In this document: piece by piece, positions 51,554 through 61,183 of the stretch
How the letters are laid out: every line of letters starts with the position of its first letter
Position numbering within the stretch: position 1 is the first letter of the stretch
NCBI RefSeq assembly: GCF_001073155.1
Contig: NZ_JVEE01000031.1
Coordinates: forward strand, 1-64,000
DNA: 64,000 nt
Origin: Streptococcus parasanguinis
Lineage (GTDB): Bacteria; Bacillota; Bacilli; Lactobacillales; Streptococcaceae
Reading direction: 5' to 3'
The notes under the pieces: generated by a model
Told to the model about the DNA's origin: nothing
The model's database searches: none
What the model saw: the letters and a program-made list of their open reading frames with translations, nothing else
Made by a program: the position numbers and the translations under genes

Positions 51554-52309
51554 ATGAGTAGAAAGCAAGCGCTATCCATGTATTTGATAGGGACCTTTGG
51601 TCAAGTATTAGGAGTCAGCCTTCTGGTGTGGTTTTTAAGAGCAGGAGGAGTCAAGGTTGATTTTACATCACCAATGGGGATGATTGCTGTTGTTTTAGGT
51701 GGCTTATCATCTGCTTTTTGGGGCAGTCTTGCAAGCATTAGTTACCATCAATCTAGTTTCAAACAAGTTCTAAAAGATTTTTTTCAAGTCAAAGACAGTT
51801 TAGCTAATTATTGTTTAGTGCTCGTTTTCTTGTTACTCGACTTTTTCCCCTATATCTTTTGTGCCAAGATCACCACTCAATCGTTGGTCTTGCCAGTGGT
51901 GCTCTTTTTCAAGGCTCTTCTTTTTGGTGGAGTTGAAGAAATTGGCTGGCGTTATTTCTTTCAACCAACTTTGCAGGAAAAAATACCTTATCTTTCAGCT
52001 ACTGTGATCACCTTTTTAGCCTGGTCTAGTTGGCATCTTTTCTACTTCTACATCGATGGTTCTTTAGGTGTCATTCAATTGTTTCCGTTTCTAGTAGGTC
52101 TGCTAACTAACTGCTTTATCTTATCGGCCTTGTATCATAAAACGCAAAATTTATGGCTCTGTGTCATGACCCATGCCTGCATCAATTCCTTGTCTCAGAT
52201 TCTAGTGAATGAAGAGGTATGGCTATCTATCGTCAGTAAAATTCTTATTATTAGTTTAGCAATCATGATTGCAAGAAAGAAGTATGTAACTGTAAAGGAA
52301 GAAAAATGA
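51554..52309 (+). CDS. CPBP family intramembrane metalloprotease
   Basis: The 251-residue protein has eight helices and the motifs EEIGWR (Glu128, Glu129, Arg133), WSSWHLFYF and THACIN. It belongs to the Abi/CAAX-type proteases linked to bacteriocin immunity in streptococci. It overlaps the next, homologous gene by 4 bases (ATGA). The two look like a tandem duplication that has diverged. Confidence 0.9.
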   Translation: MSRKQALSMYLIGTFGQVLGVSLLVWFLRAGGVKVDFTSPMGMIAVVLGGLSSAFWGSLASISYHQSSFKQVLKDFFQVKDSLANYCLVLVFLLLDFFPYIFCAKITTQSLVLPVVLFFKALLFGGVEEIGWRYFFQPTLQEKIPYLSATVITFLAWSSWHLFYFYIDGSLGVIQLFPFLVGLLTNCFILSALYHKTQNLWLCVMTHACINSLSQILVNEEVWLSIVSKILIISLAIMIARKKYVTVKEEK

Positions 52310-53061
52310 GCAAATTTATTTCAAAACAATCAGTCGCTATCTGGTATGCATTGACTGCTCTCCTTGCTACAGTTCTAGTAGGGCAAGTTATTCTTTGGTT
52401 TTTCCCAGATAGGACTAGTATGGGTGCCTCACTACTATTTATCCTAATGAACTTGATTCCCATGATTGTGGCTGCTGTCTTTTCTCTGGTGTTGAGTGAA
52501 GTCAACTCCTTGGGTGAATTTTTCAAAAAGGTCTTTCTTCAAAAAGAAAGTTCCCTATCTTGGATCCTAGCTTTCTTCGTTCCCGTCATCTATTATGGGA
52601 TTTCCATCCTGCTTATGAACGTTCGCTTTACTGGGAACTCCCTCTTGGCCTTCTTCCTCTATTTCCCTTGGACCTTTTTATATGGAGGTTTGGAAGAAGT
52701 AGGCTGGCGTTGGTTTTTACAAGATCATCTTTCCTTTAGTAAGCACTTTATACCTAAAATGATGGTTCTTTCCATTGTCTGGTTCCTCTGGCATATTCCT
52801 ATCTATCAACTCCCTTGGATTACAGCAGGTTCGTCCAACTATCTCATCTTTTACCTGATGATTTTAGGGAATACCTTCCTATTTGGAGCGCTCAAGGAGT
52901 ACTCGAAAGGAGCTGTCCCTTGTATCCTCGCTCATATGCTGATTGATAGTCTGGCTGTCCTTATGCTGGTTCAGAGCTCTCTTCCTCAGATTATCCTTCT
53001 GGTTAGTTGCGAAATCCTAGTAGCTTCTTGGCTGGTGGCTATACGAAAATCAGAGAAATAG
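52306..53061 (+). CDS. CPBP family intramembrane metalloprotease, second copy
   Basis: This 251-residue paralogue of the preceding gene has EEVGWR (Glu130, Glu131, Arg135), WFLWHIPIY and AHMLID. Both proteins have the same length and hydrophobic pattern. Coupled translation suggests that they work together or form a heteromer. The substrate is unknown. Confidence 0.9.
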   Translation: MSKFISKQSVAIWYALTALLATVLVGQVILWFFPDRTSMGASLLFILMNLIPMIVAAVFSLVLSEVNSLGEFFKKVFLQKESSLSWILAFFVPVIYYGISILLMNVRFTGNSLLAFFLYFPWTFLYGGLEEVGWRWFLQDHLSFSKHFIPKMMVLSIVWFLWHIPIYQLPWITAGSSNYLIFYLMILGNTFLFGALKEYSKGAVPCILAHMLIDSLAVLMLVQSSLPQIILLVSCEILVASWLVAIRKSEK

Positions 53062-53218
53062 AGTTGTACCTCTTTCGGTGGGAGTCTGTCATCTTTAGCC
53101 TTTAGGACTTCAATGTAGACTCCATAAAATGGTATAATCAGTTTAACGAAGAGCCTAGAAATAGGATCAAAGTATCAACACAGTTTATTCTTATCCATAA
53201 TGAGAGAGGGGAAAGACC

Positions 53219-53890
53219 ATGCAAAAAACCTTTCAGTTGTTGCGAAGAGGAGATTTAGAGGGAGTCCGTCAGATATTGGATAAAAAGCCTGAAGAAGTCA
53301 ATGCTGTTTCGGGTGACAAACCTAAAAGAGATCAGGGACAGTCGCTCCTTCAAGTCGCTATCAAATCGGGACATTTAGATATTGCAGACTTACTCATTGA
53401 TAGAGGAGCAGATCTTAACTTTATTGAAGAGCCGACAGAGCTGAATCCATATTGTCAACCAGTCCTCCAAACAGCCGGAGGACGAGCTGTATTTGACTGT
53501 AGGCGCATGATCAAACGATGGAATAGTCAATATGAGATGTATTCGTCTAAGGAAAAGGCTGACCAGTCTTTCAAGGTTTTTGAGAAAATGTTGGAACTTG
53601 GGGCCGATATCTCTCAGAAGGACAGCCATGGTGGGACTTTGTTGCAAACTATTTTAATTGAAACCAAGGAAGTTCTGCCATCTTATTATTGGAAAACAAA
53701 AGAAACAAGCGATAATGTCCTCATAACGGATGAATTACGTCATGATTTAAATCGTATTTATGATCTATTAATTCGTTACGGTGTGACTGCGGACGAAATA
53801 GCTGTCTATCAGAAGATTCCTCTCAAAGAACTTTACCAAGACAGTCCGACCATGGAGTTTTTAAATCGGTTAGATCAGAACAGAGCTTGA
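53219..53890 (+). CDS. Ankyrin-repeat protein
   Basis: The 223-residue soluble protein has ankyrin-type repeats: LLRRGDLEGVRQIL near the start, then SLLQVAIKSGHLDIADLLIDRGADLNF, and FEKMLELGADISQKDSHGGTLLQ. Ankyrin repeats bind other proteins; the partner is unknown. The gene has an AGAGAGGGG ribosome binding site and its own terminator. Confidence 0.85.
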   Translation: MQKTFQLLRRGDLEGVRQILDKKPEEVNAVSGDKPKRDQGQSLLQVAIKSGHLDIADLLIDRGADLNFIEEPTELNPYCQPVLQTAGGRAVFDCRRMIKRWNSQYEMYSSKEKADQSFKVFEKMLELGADISQKDSHGGTLLQTILIETKEVLPSYYWKTKETSDNVLITDELRHDLNRIYDLLIRYGVTADEIAVYQKIPLKELYQDSPTMEFLNRLDQNRA

Positions 53891-53909
53891 TAAGTATTTG
53901 AACTACTAG

Positions 53910-53938
53910 TTAAAAGAGCCTCAGGGCTCTTTTAATTT
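53910..53938 (+). terminator. Terminator after the ankyrin gene
   Basis: TAAAAGAGCC and GGCTCTTTTA arms with a 4-base loop. Confidence 0.85.
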
Positions 53939-54053
53939 GATCTGATAGAGGTGGAAGCAGTAGGAAAATGTTAGACCGGATTTTCTTTAAAAAATGGATA
54001 CAAATCCATGATGAAATAGAGTATACTAGTTTATGAAAGAACAAGATTTTTAA

Positions 54054-55586
<1,533 letters not shown>

Positions 55587-55616
55587 AGGGATCAATCAAA
55601 TGAATAGTTTATGAGA

Positions 55617-55792
55617 GAGAGTGGGACAGAAATCGGTCATTCGTTAGAATTCGATTTCGTCGTCCCACCTCCGCACAGTTGAGTAGGGCTGTAAAAGCTG
55701 ATGAAATCAGCGTAGTAGAGCCCACTCAACCACTGCGTCTTGCTTGACAATCCAAAAATAATTGAGAGGCTAGGACTTTTGTCCCAGCCTCA
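55617..55792 (+). repeat. Dispersed 180-bp streptococcal repeat, copy 1
   Basis: This sequence begins GAGAGTGGGACAGAAATCGG and includes GTTGAGTAGGGCTGTAAAAG, GCACAGTT...CCACTGCG and an end hairpin with GAGGCTAGGAC and GTCCCAGCCTC. An almost identical copy lies in inverted orientation at 62993-63172. Both ends form hairpins and no ORF is preserved, so it is a non-coding dispersed element that may also work as a terminator. Confidence 0.88.
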
Positions 55793-55912
55793 TGTAGTTT
55801 TTACAGAATAGAACAGTTATCTGTTTTGGTTAAAAGCCATATTCTATTTCACTTATCACTAAATAAAAATATCATATAAATGAACTTTTTTTAAAAAATA
55901 ACAGGCCAGAGT

Positions 55913-55941
55913 TTGACACTTTTTTCACAAAGGAGTATACT
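55913..55941 (+). promoter_or_regulatory. Promoter of the acetoin reductase gene
   Basis: TTGACA (55913-55918), 17-base spacer, TATACT (55936-55941): a near-ideal sigma-A promoter. The leader of about 105 nt ends with the hairpin GGTATCGTTGATACC directly before AAGGAGG, which could modulate translation. The TTGACACTTTTTTCACAA stretch faintly resembles a Rex operator. Confidence 0.75.
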
Positions 55942-56053
55942 GTTAGCATAGTTTTGTCGGATATTTATAATAGATCCCATCAAAACTAGTTGTCAACCCT
56001 TGCTGTTCTGATAGGAACGTTTGCTGGTATCGTTGATACCAAGGAGGAATCAT

Positions 56054-56818
56054 ATGTCTAAAGTAGCTATTGTCACAGGTGCTGGTCAAGGAATCGGTTT
56101 TGCAATCGCAAAACGTTTGGTGCAAGATGGCTTCAAGGTCGGAGTATTGGACTACAATGCTGAAACAGCTGAAAAAGCAGTTGCTGAGTTGTCCGCAGAA
56201 AATGCTTTTGCGGTCGTTGCTGATGTATCCAAACAAGCAGAAGTAGCTGCAGCTTTCCAAAAAGTTGTTGACCATTTTGGAGATTTGAATGTTGTCGTGA
56301 ACAATGCAGGTGTTGCGCCAACTACACCACTTGATACAATTACAGAAGAACAATTTACGCGTACATTTGCTATTAACGTTGGTGGCGTGATTTGGGGTGC
56401 TCAAGCTGCACAAGCTCAATTCAAAGCGCTTGGCCATGGCGGAAAAATCATCAATGCAACTTCACAAGCAGGGGTTGTAGGTAACCCTAACTTGACTGTT
56501 TATGGTGGTACTAAATTTGCAGTTCGTGGTATCACACAGACTTTGGCGCGTGACTTAGCGGATTCAGGAATCACTGTCAATGCTTATGCACCAGGTATCG
56601 TGAAGACTCCAATGATGTTTGACATTGCTCATGAAGTTGGTAAGAACGCAGGTAAAGATGACGAATGGGGTATGCAAACATTCGCTAAAGATATTACTCT
56701 CAAACGTCTTTCAGAACCTGAAGATGTAGCAGCAGCGGTCAGCTTCCTTGCTGGACCTGATTCAAACTACATCACAGGACAAACCATTATCGTAGATGGT
56801 GGGATGCAGTTCCATTAA
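56054..56818 (+). CDS. butA: Acetoin/diacetyl reductase (2,3-butanediol dehydrogenase, SDR)
   Basis: The 254-residue classical short-chain dehydrogenase has [15 protein letters not shown] near residue 8, NNAGVAP near 84 and the catalytic YGGTK (Tyr-x3-Lys) with the preceding Ser in NATSQAG. It also ends in [13 protein letters not shown]. It reduces diacetyl to acetoin and acetoin to butanediol with NADH, helping redox balance. The ATG at 56054 follows AAGGAGG. A strong promoter and a terminator bracket it as a single-gene unit. Confidence 0.92.
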   Translation: MSKVAIVTGAGQGIGFAIAKRLVQDGFKVGVLDYNAETAEKAVAELSAENAFAVVADVSKQAEVAAAFQKVVDHFGDLNVVVNNAGVAPTTPLDTITEEQFTRTFAINVGGVIWGAQAAQAQFKALGHGGKIINATSQAGVVGNPNLTVYGGTKFAVRGITQTLARDLADSGITVNAYAPGIVKTPMMFDIAHEVGKNAGKDDEWGMQTFAKDITLKRLSEPEDVAAAVSFLAGPDSNYITGQTIIVDGGMQFH

Positions 56819-56827
56819 GATAATAAA

Positions 56828-56863
56828 TAGAGGTTGGGATCAACATCCTAACCTCTTATTTTT
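56828..56863 (+). terminator. Terminator after butA
   Basis: GAGGTTGGGAT and ATCCTAACCTC arms, then TTATTTTTT. It lies between convergent genes. Confidence 0.85.
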
Positions 56864-56867
56864 TATG

Positions 56868-57287
56868 CTATTTCGTTAATACAATGGTATCAGAAGGATC
56901 GCGATCGTCATCTTCAATAGTGAGTTGGTTACCTTCTAGTTTGTAATATTTGAGATCATCTCCCACAGTGAGAGTATGATTGTCGGAGTGAACGGTTACA
57001 GGCTTGCTTTCTTTCTCGCCATCCCTTTCAACCTCTTCCCATGTGCCCATCTTACCAGAGAGGGTCAGAGTGATCTGATCATTTTCATCAGTCCCTTTGT
57101 ATGTACCGTCTAGATTTTCAGCTTGGCTAGCTGTTTGTGAACCTTTAGAGCTTGAAGTGCTCGAAGAAACCTGTTGTGAACTAGCAGAGTTTGCAGGTGT
57201 TTGAGCTGTCTGGTTCGAGCAGGCTACTAAAAGACCAAGAACTGCCAGTGAGGCAAGAGAAAGTGTGAGTTTTTTGGACAATGTCAT
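56868..57287 (-). CDS. Small lipoprotein with beta-sandwich-like domain
   Basis: The 139-residue protein starts MTLSKKLTLSLASLAVLG with lipobox LLVAC (Cys at about residue 23), a Gln/Ser/Thr-rich linker and a domain of about 80 residues that begins LDGTYKGTDENDQITLTLSG. The latter resembles extracellular beta-barrel domains that report lipid or metal binding, but the family is not certain. The start at 57287 follows AAAGGAGA; upstream in-frame codons are not needed. Confidence 0.8.
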   Translation of the reverse strand: MTLSKKLTLSLASLAVLGLLVACSNQTAQTPANSASSQQVSSSTSSSKGSQTASQAENLDGTYKGTDENDQITLTLSGKMGTWEEVERDGEKESKPVTVHSDNHTLTVGDDLKYYKLEGNQLTIEDDDRDPSDTIVLTK

Positions 57288-57407
57288 CGGCTTGTCTCCT
57301 TTCTTTGATAATCCAAATATAGCAGAGGATAGAGGAGAAGACAATGAAAATGATTTTTCAGAAAAGGGAGAAAGAATTCTTTATATGTTCATCTTTTTAG
57401 ATCAAAA

Positions 57408-57437
57408 AAACCACTCCCGAAAGGGAAGTGGTTCTGT
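57408..57437 (-). terminator. Terminator of rpmE2
   Basis: On the minus strand AACCACTTCCC and GGGAGTGGTT arms are followed by T7. Confidence 0.88.
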
Positions 57438-57445
57438 GTTGGTTC

Positions 57446-57688
57446 TTATTTGAGACCGTATTTTTTGTTGAAACGATCCACACGTCCATCTGCTTGAGTG
57501 AACTTTTGACGTCCAGTGTAGAATGGGTGTGAGTCTGATGAAATTTCAACACGGATCAATGGGTAAGTTTCACCTTCGAATTCAACTGTTTCGCTAGAGT
57601 ACTTAGTTGAACCGCTGACGAACTTGTAACCAGTAGTAGTGTCCATGAAGACAACAGGGCGATATTCTGGATGGATATCTTTTTTCAT
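57446..57688 (-). CDS. rpmE2: 50S ribosomal protein L31 type B
   Basis: The 80-residue protein starts [20 protein letters not shown] and ends NKKYGLK. It has no CxxC zinc ligands, which defines the type B (zinc-independent) L31. The start at 57688 follows GAAAGGAAAT. It is a single-gene unit between terminators. Confidence 0.96.
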   Translation of the reverse strand: MKKDIHPEYRPVVFMDTTTGYKFVSGSTKYSSETVEFEGETYPLIRVEISSDSHPFYTGRQKFTQADGRVDRFNKKYGLK

Positions 57689-57808
57689 TTTGCAATATTT
57701 CCTTTCTGCCATGGTCTCTTTCCGAGCCATAGATTGTTACTAAGCTAGTTTACCAAATTTCCAGGATCTTGACAAGTATTTTCACTAATTTTATTTAAAT
57801 TAATGATC

Positions 57809-57842
57809 AAAAAAATCACCCTAGCTATGCTAAGGTGATGAT
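57809..57842 (-). terminator. Terminator of the downstream-facing membrane protein gene
   Basis: On the minus strand ATCACCTTAGC and GCTAGGGTGAT arms are followed by T7. Confidence 0.85.
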
Positions 57843-57849
57843 AATCTTA

Positions 57850-58433
57850 TTATTGTTCAGATTGATTTGGATCTTTTGGTGCTTCAACTGGTTGATCAGC
57901 TTTTCCTTCAGTGTGTTCGTGTGATTCTTTTTTGATTTCATCTACTGCAGTTTTAACTGTAGTAGTTGTCACCCGTCCAACTGTTTGTGCAAATCCTTTA
58001 CCAGATTCAGCAAGTTCTTCGAATGTTCCTTTAGTGATTTTACCACCTGACATCGCCAAGAGACCAGTTACAACAATAGCGATTGATGCGATCAAAGCAA
58101 GGATCAAACCAAAGCCAATTGAAACGCCATAACCATTGAAGTCAACAGCATATTTGTTTACACCAAATAGATCGATCAATGTTACGATAGTTGAGAGAGC
58201 CCCTGATACGATAACACCAATTGCAAAACCTTTTGGTAGTGAAGATTTCACATCGTTCAAGCAAGCAAGGACAATCGCAACGACTGCGAAGATAATAACG
58301 AACCATCCATCTCCGCGAAGGCCATTCCAGCTGTATGAACCAAAGGCACCAGCATTCAGGCTTGCCCATGGCAAGAAAGAGCTAAGAATCGCTACCGCAG
58401 CAGAGATAATGATAAACAAACGATTTTTTCCAT
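57850..58433 (-). CDS. Hypothetical membrane protein; 5' end shows a one-base frame mismatch
   Basis: The body (57850-58419) encodes four hydrophobic helices in about 130 residues and an acidic, hydrophilic C-terminal tail (ESHEHTEGKADQPVE). The best start by ribosome binding site is the ATG at 58433 (AAGGAGA upstream), but it is out of frame with the body by one base at an A6 run (58424-58429). One extra A would give MEKNRLFIIIS. As written, the body frame can only start at a TTG at 58419. Either translation begins at TTG, the run varies, or the sequence has a single-base error. Family unknown. Confidence 0.65.
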
Positions 58434-58529
58434 AATAAGTCTCCTTAAAAATTTTATTAGCTTTATTTTACCATAAGAAAGATCAAATGAAAACCCCATG
58501 ACCAAGATAAAAAGGCTGAGAAACCGTTC

Positions 58530-59474
58530 TCAGCCTTCGTTTGTGCGTGCCACTTCTTGTAGCTCTTTGTAGATTTGGTCGTTTTCTTCGAGGGAGTAGG
58601 AGTTAGCTCCACTAGCTAGTGGATGGCCACCACCATTATGACGTTTGGCAATCTCATTAATCACTTTTCGTTTGCTACGCATCCGGACACGGAAGTGACC
58701 GTCAGTCTGTTCAACAAAGATAGCCCAAACAGACACGGTATCGATGCGTCCAGGAGCTCCAACAATCGCAGCAGTCTCAGAATCACGTAGATCAAATTTC
58801 TTCAAGAGCTCTTGTGTCAAGGTCACACGCGCAGCGCCATGTTCGTCGATCTCGAGATGGTCATAGACGTAGCCTTGAAGCTTAGCGGTTTTAAGATTGA
58901 TCGTATCCATTTGACGAGCAAGGGCAGTAAAATCAAAGGGAATGCTTCGAAGTGTTGCAGCGATCTCAAAAGTCCGAGTCGAAGTAGCAGGATAAAGGAA
59001 GCGACCCGTATCGCCGACAATCCCTGCATAGAGGAGACGCGCAGCACTAACCGGTAGTTCGAGATCCAATTCCTTAGCAAAAAGTGCAATCAGCTCACTG
59101 GTAGAGCTTGAGTCTGTATCAACCCAGAGCAGATCGCCATATGCATCGTCATTTGGATGGTGGTCGATCTTGATCAGGAAATCACCATTCAAATAGCGCT
59201 TGTCATCGATTCGGGGAGTATTGGCCGTATCACAGACAATCACCAAAGCTCCCTCAAAATCTTCATCCTTGACCTCATCCATTTCAGCAAGCCAAGTCAA
59301 GGTCGGTTCATCATAGCCAGTTGCCAAGACCCGCTTTTGAGGGAAGTGCGCACGCAGGAGATCCCGCAAGCCCACCTGGCTCCCAATCGCATCAGGATCC
59401 GGATTCTGGTGACGGTGGATAATAATCGTGTTATAAGCTTGAATCTTTTCAAGAATGTCATTCATTACGTTCAT
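58530..59474 (-). CDS. pde2: DHH-DHHA1 phosphodiesterase, Pde2-like (pApA/c-di-AMP turnover)
   Basis: The 314-residue protein has the DHH domain with PDPDAIGSQ near residue 27, IVCDTAN near 81, the signature IDHHPNDD near 107, and a C-terminal DHHA1 domain with GGGHPLASG. Stand-alone proteins of this type in streptococci (pneumococcal Pde2) break pApA to AMP and help clear c-di-AMP; others act as nanoRNases. Gene order with rpmE2 and flavodoxin supports this assignment. The start at 59474 follows GAGG. The TGA stop lies inside the terminator hairpin AAGGCTGAGAA/TTCTCAGCCTT (58508-58536). Confidence 0.88.
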   Translation of the reverse strand: MNVMNDILEKIQAYNTIIIHRHQNPDPDAIGSQVGLRDLLRAHFPQKRVLATGYDEPTLTWLAEMDEVKDEDFEGALVIVCDTANTPRIDDKRYLNGDFLIKIDHHPNDDAYGDLLWVDTDSSSTSELIALFAKELDLELPVSAARLLYAGIVGDTGRFLYPATSTRTFEIAATLRSIPFDFTALARQMDTINLKTAKLQGYVYDHLEIDEHGAARVTLTQELLKKFDLRDSETAAIVGAPGRIDTVSVWAIFVEQTDGHFRVRMRSKRKVINEIAKRHNGGGHPLASGANSYSLEENDQIYKELQEVARTNEG

Positions 59475-59600
59475 ACATTACCTCATTTTCTCTGTCAATT
59501 TTAACATAAAAAAGGCCCATACAGCAAGCGTTTATCACTATGCAGGGTCAGTGGAGGCGGTTTTACATTGTATGGATATTTTGTTAGAATGAGAGAGATG

Positions 59601-60287
59601 ATGAAAGAAATTAAACAATCAATGAAAAGAAAACGATGGTTAGAATTTCCAAAAACAATTGTAGTAGTGTTGATCGTAATGCTTATTGCAGTATTCCTAA
59701 GTAGTTGTAGTAACAATCAACCGGCATTGAATGTTTTAAAGAAAAAGCAATTTATTATGATTAAAATGGGAGATTCTACCGATGAGCATTTTGAGGTTGG
59801 GTTGGACCTTGAGAAAAAGGAATATTACTATAATGATGAAACTGCAGTGAAAGACGATACAGTTTATGGTGGATATAAAGAGGACTGGGATCGTAAACAG
59901 TATTACAAATCTGCTGTAAATGAAGAATTATCATCAGTTCTATTAAGTAAGAAAATTACTACTGATGAAATTAAGAAGTCCAACTATCAAATTACTGGCT
60001 CACCGAAAAGATTTGTGGATGAAAAATTGATGAAAGAGGAATATCCGCCAGAATTTGAGGCGATTTATTTAAATAAAAAACTTCAATTCACCAAGGTTTG
60101 TATCACCTACAACAAAGAATTTCGACCAACAAAAATTGAGTGGTACTATAAGGGTGAAGAAGGACTAAAATGGTACACTTGGCGCACATATTCGTATCCC
60201 TTCAAAAATAAGTCTGATTTTGATAAGAGATTGGATGAAGAAATCGAAGATATTAAAGCAATTCAAGAAGAGAACAAGGGCGATTAG
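59601..60287 (+). CDS. Hypothetical lipoprotein
   Basis: The 228-residue protein has a basic start, a hydrophobic segment (TIVVVLIVMLIAVF) and lipobox-like LSSC followed by SNNQ, so it is probably a lipoprotein. The extracytoplasmic part of about 180 residues is rich in Lys, Glu and Tyr and contains YKEDWDRKQYY. I do not recognise the family. I chose the ATG at 59601 because GAGAGAG lies just upstream; the adjacent ATG at 59598 is equally possible. Confidence 0.75.
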   Translation: MKEIKQSMKRKRWLEFPKTIVVVLIVMLIAVFLSSCSNNQPALNVLKKKQFIMIKMGDSTDEHFEVGLDLEKKEYYYNDETAVKDDTVYGGYKEDWDRKQYYKSAVNEELSSVLLSKKITTDEIKKSNYQITGSPKRFVDEKLMKEEYPPEFEAIYLNKKLQFTKVCITYNKEFRPTKIEWYYKGEEGLKWYTWRTYSYPFKNKSDFDKRLDEEIEDIKAIQEENKGD

Positions 60288-60403
60288 GTTGAATCGGTCC
60301 AATTTCTTGAAACGTGCCCCTTCTTTCATCTTCTTGGGAAAGGTTTCGTGCAAAATGCTTGAAAAAGTGGTATAATACGGGAAATAGCTTTTGGGAGGAA
60401 ATT

Positions 60404-60847
60404 ATGACTGTAGCGAAGATTGTTTTTGCTAGTATGACTGGAAATACTGAAGAAATTGCTGATATCGTAGCGGACAAATTCCGTGATCTTGGTGTCGAAG
60501 TAGATGTGGATGAGTGTACAACTGTGGATGCGGAGGACTTCCTTGATGCGGATATCGCAGTGGTAGCGACTTATACTTACGGTGATGGAGAGCTTCCAGA
60601 TGAGATCCAAGATTTCTACGAAGATTTGGCTGGCCTTGATCTCAAAGGCAAACTTTACGGTGTGGTAGGATCAGGTGATACCTTCTACGATGAATTCTGT
60701 AAAGCAGTTGATGATTTCGACCGTTGCTTCGCTGCGACTGGTGCTGAAAAAGGCTCTGAGTGTGTCAAAGTTGATTTGTCTGCAGAAGACGAAGACATTG
60801 AAAAATTAGAAGCCTTTGCAGAAGAACTCGTAGCAAAAGCAAATTAA
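60404..60847 (+). CDS. Flavodoxin
   Basis: The 147-residue short-chain flavodoxin has the FMN phosphate loop SMTGNTEEIA near residue 10, TYTYGDGELP near 58 and VGSGDTFYDEFCKAVDDF near 87. It is an acidic low-potential electron carrier. The ATG at 60404 follows GGGAGG, and TATAAT lies near 60371. It precedes the chorismate mutase gene, as in related streptococci. Confidence 0.95.
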   Translation: MTVAKIVFASMTGNTEEIADIVADKFRDLGVEVDVDECTTVDAEDFLDADIAVVATYTYGDGELPDEIQDFYEDLAGLDLKGKLYGVVGSGDTFYDEFCKAVDDFDRCFAATGAEKGSECVKVDLSAEDEDIEKLEAFAEELVAKAN

Positions 60848-60853
60848 AGACAA

Positions 60854-60884
60854 AGAGGCTGGATCAATAGTTTACAGCCTCGAT
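60854..60884 (+). terminator. Terminator or attenuator after flavodoxin
   Basis: GAGGCTG and CAGCCTC arms with a 13-base loop and a short T run; termination may be partial. Confidence 0.6.
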
Positions 60885-60910
60885 TTATATCCAAAATAAA
60901 GAGGAGACAC

Positions 60911-61183
60911 ATGGATTTAGATCAGATTCGTAAGGACATTGACCAGATCGATCAAGAGCTAGTAGCCTTGCTGGAAAGACGGATGGTCTGTGTCGGTCAG
61001 ATTGTAGAATATAAGGAGCAACAGGGCTTACCTGTGCTCGATCAAGGAAGGGAAAGAGAGGTGCTTGAGAAAGTTGGCTCTCTCGTGACGGATGAGCAGT
61101 ATCGTTCGACTATTCAAGCTCAGTTTCAAGATATGATGAAGCGCTCGAGAGACTTCCAAGAGGAGGTGAGGGCGCGTGACTAG
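60911..61183 (+). CDS. Chorismate mutase, AroQ type
   Basis: The 90-residue protein rearranges chorismate to prephenate for Phe and Tyr synthesis. It has the AroQ helical pattern: LDQIRKDIDQIDQELVALLERR (N-terminal Arg and helix H1), VEYKEQQGLPVLDQGREREVL and a final helix. Active-site Arg, Lys and Glu/Gln positions are present. It overlaps the CLC transporter gene by 8 bases, so the two are coupled. Confidence 0.92.
   Translation: MDLDQIRKDIDQIDQELVALLERRMVCVGQIVEYKEQQGLPVLDQGREREVLEKVGSLVTDEQYRSTIQAQFQDMMKRSRDFQEEVRARD

Noticed and set aside
55913-55932. Rex operator upstream of butA
   Set aside because: Only one half-site (TCACAA) is good; the other has several mismatches, so it is mentioned as weak only.
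60848-60910. Fluoride riboswitch ahead of the chorismate mutase-CLC genes
   Set aside because: Only a simple terminator-like hairpin is present; the conserved crcB-motif core is not visible.
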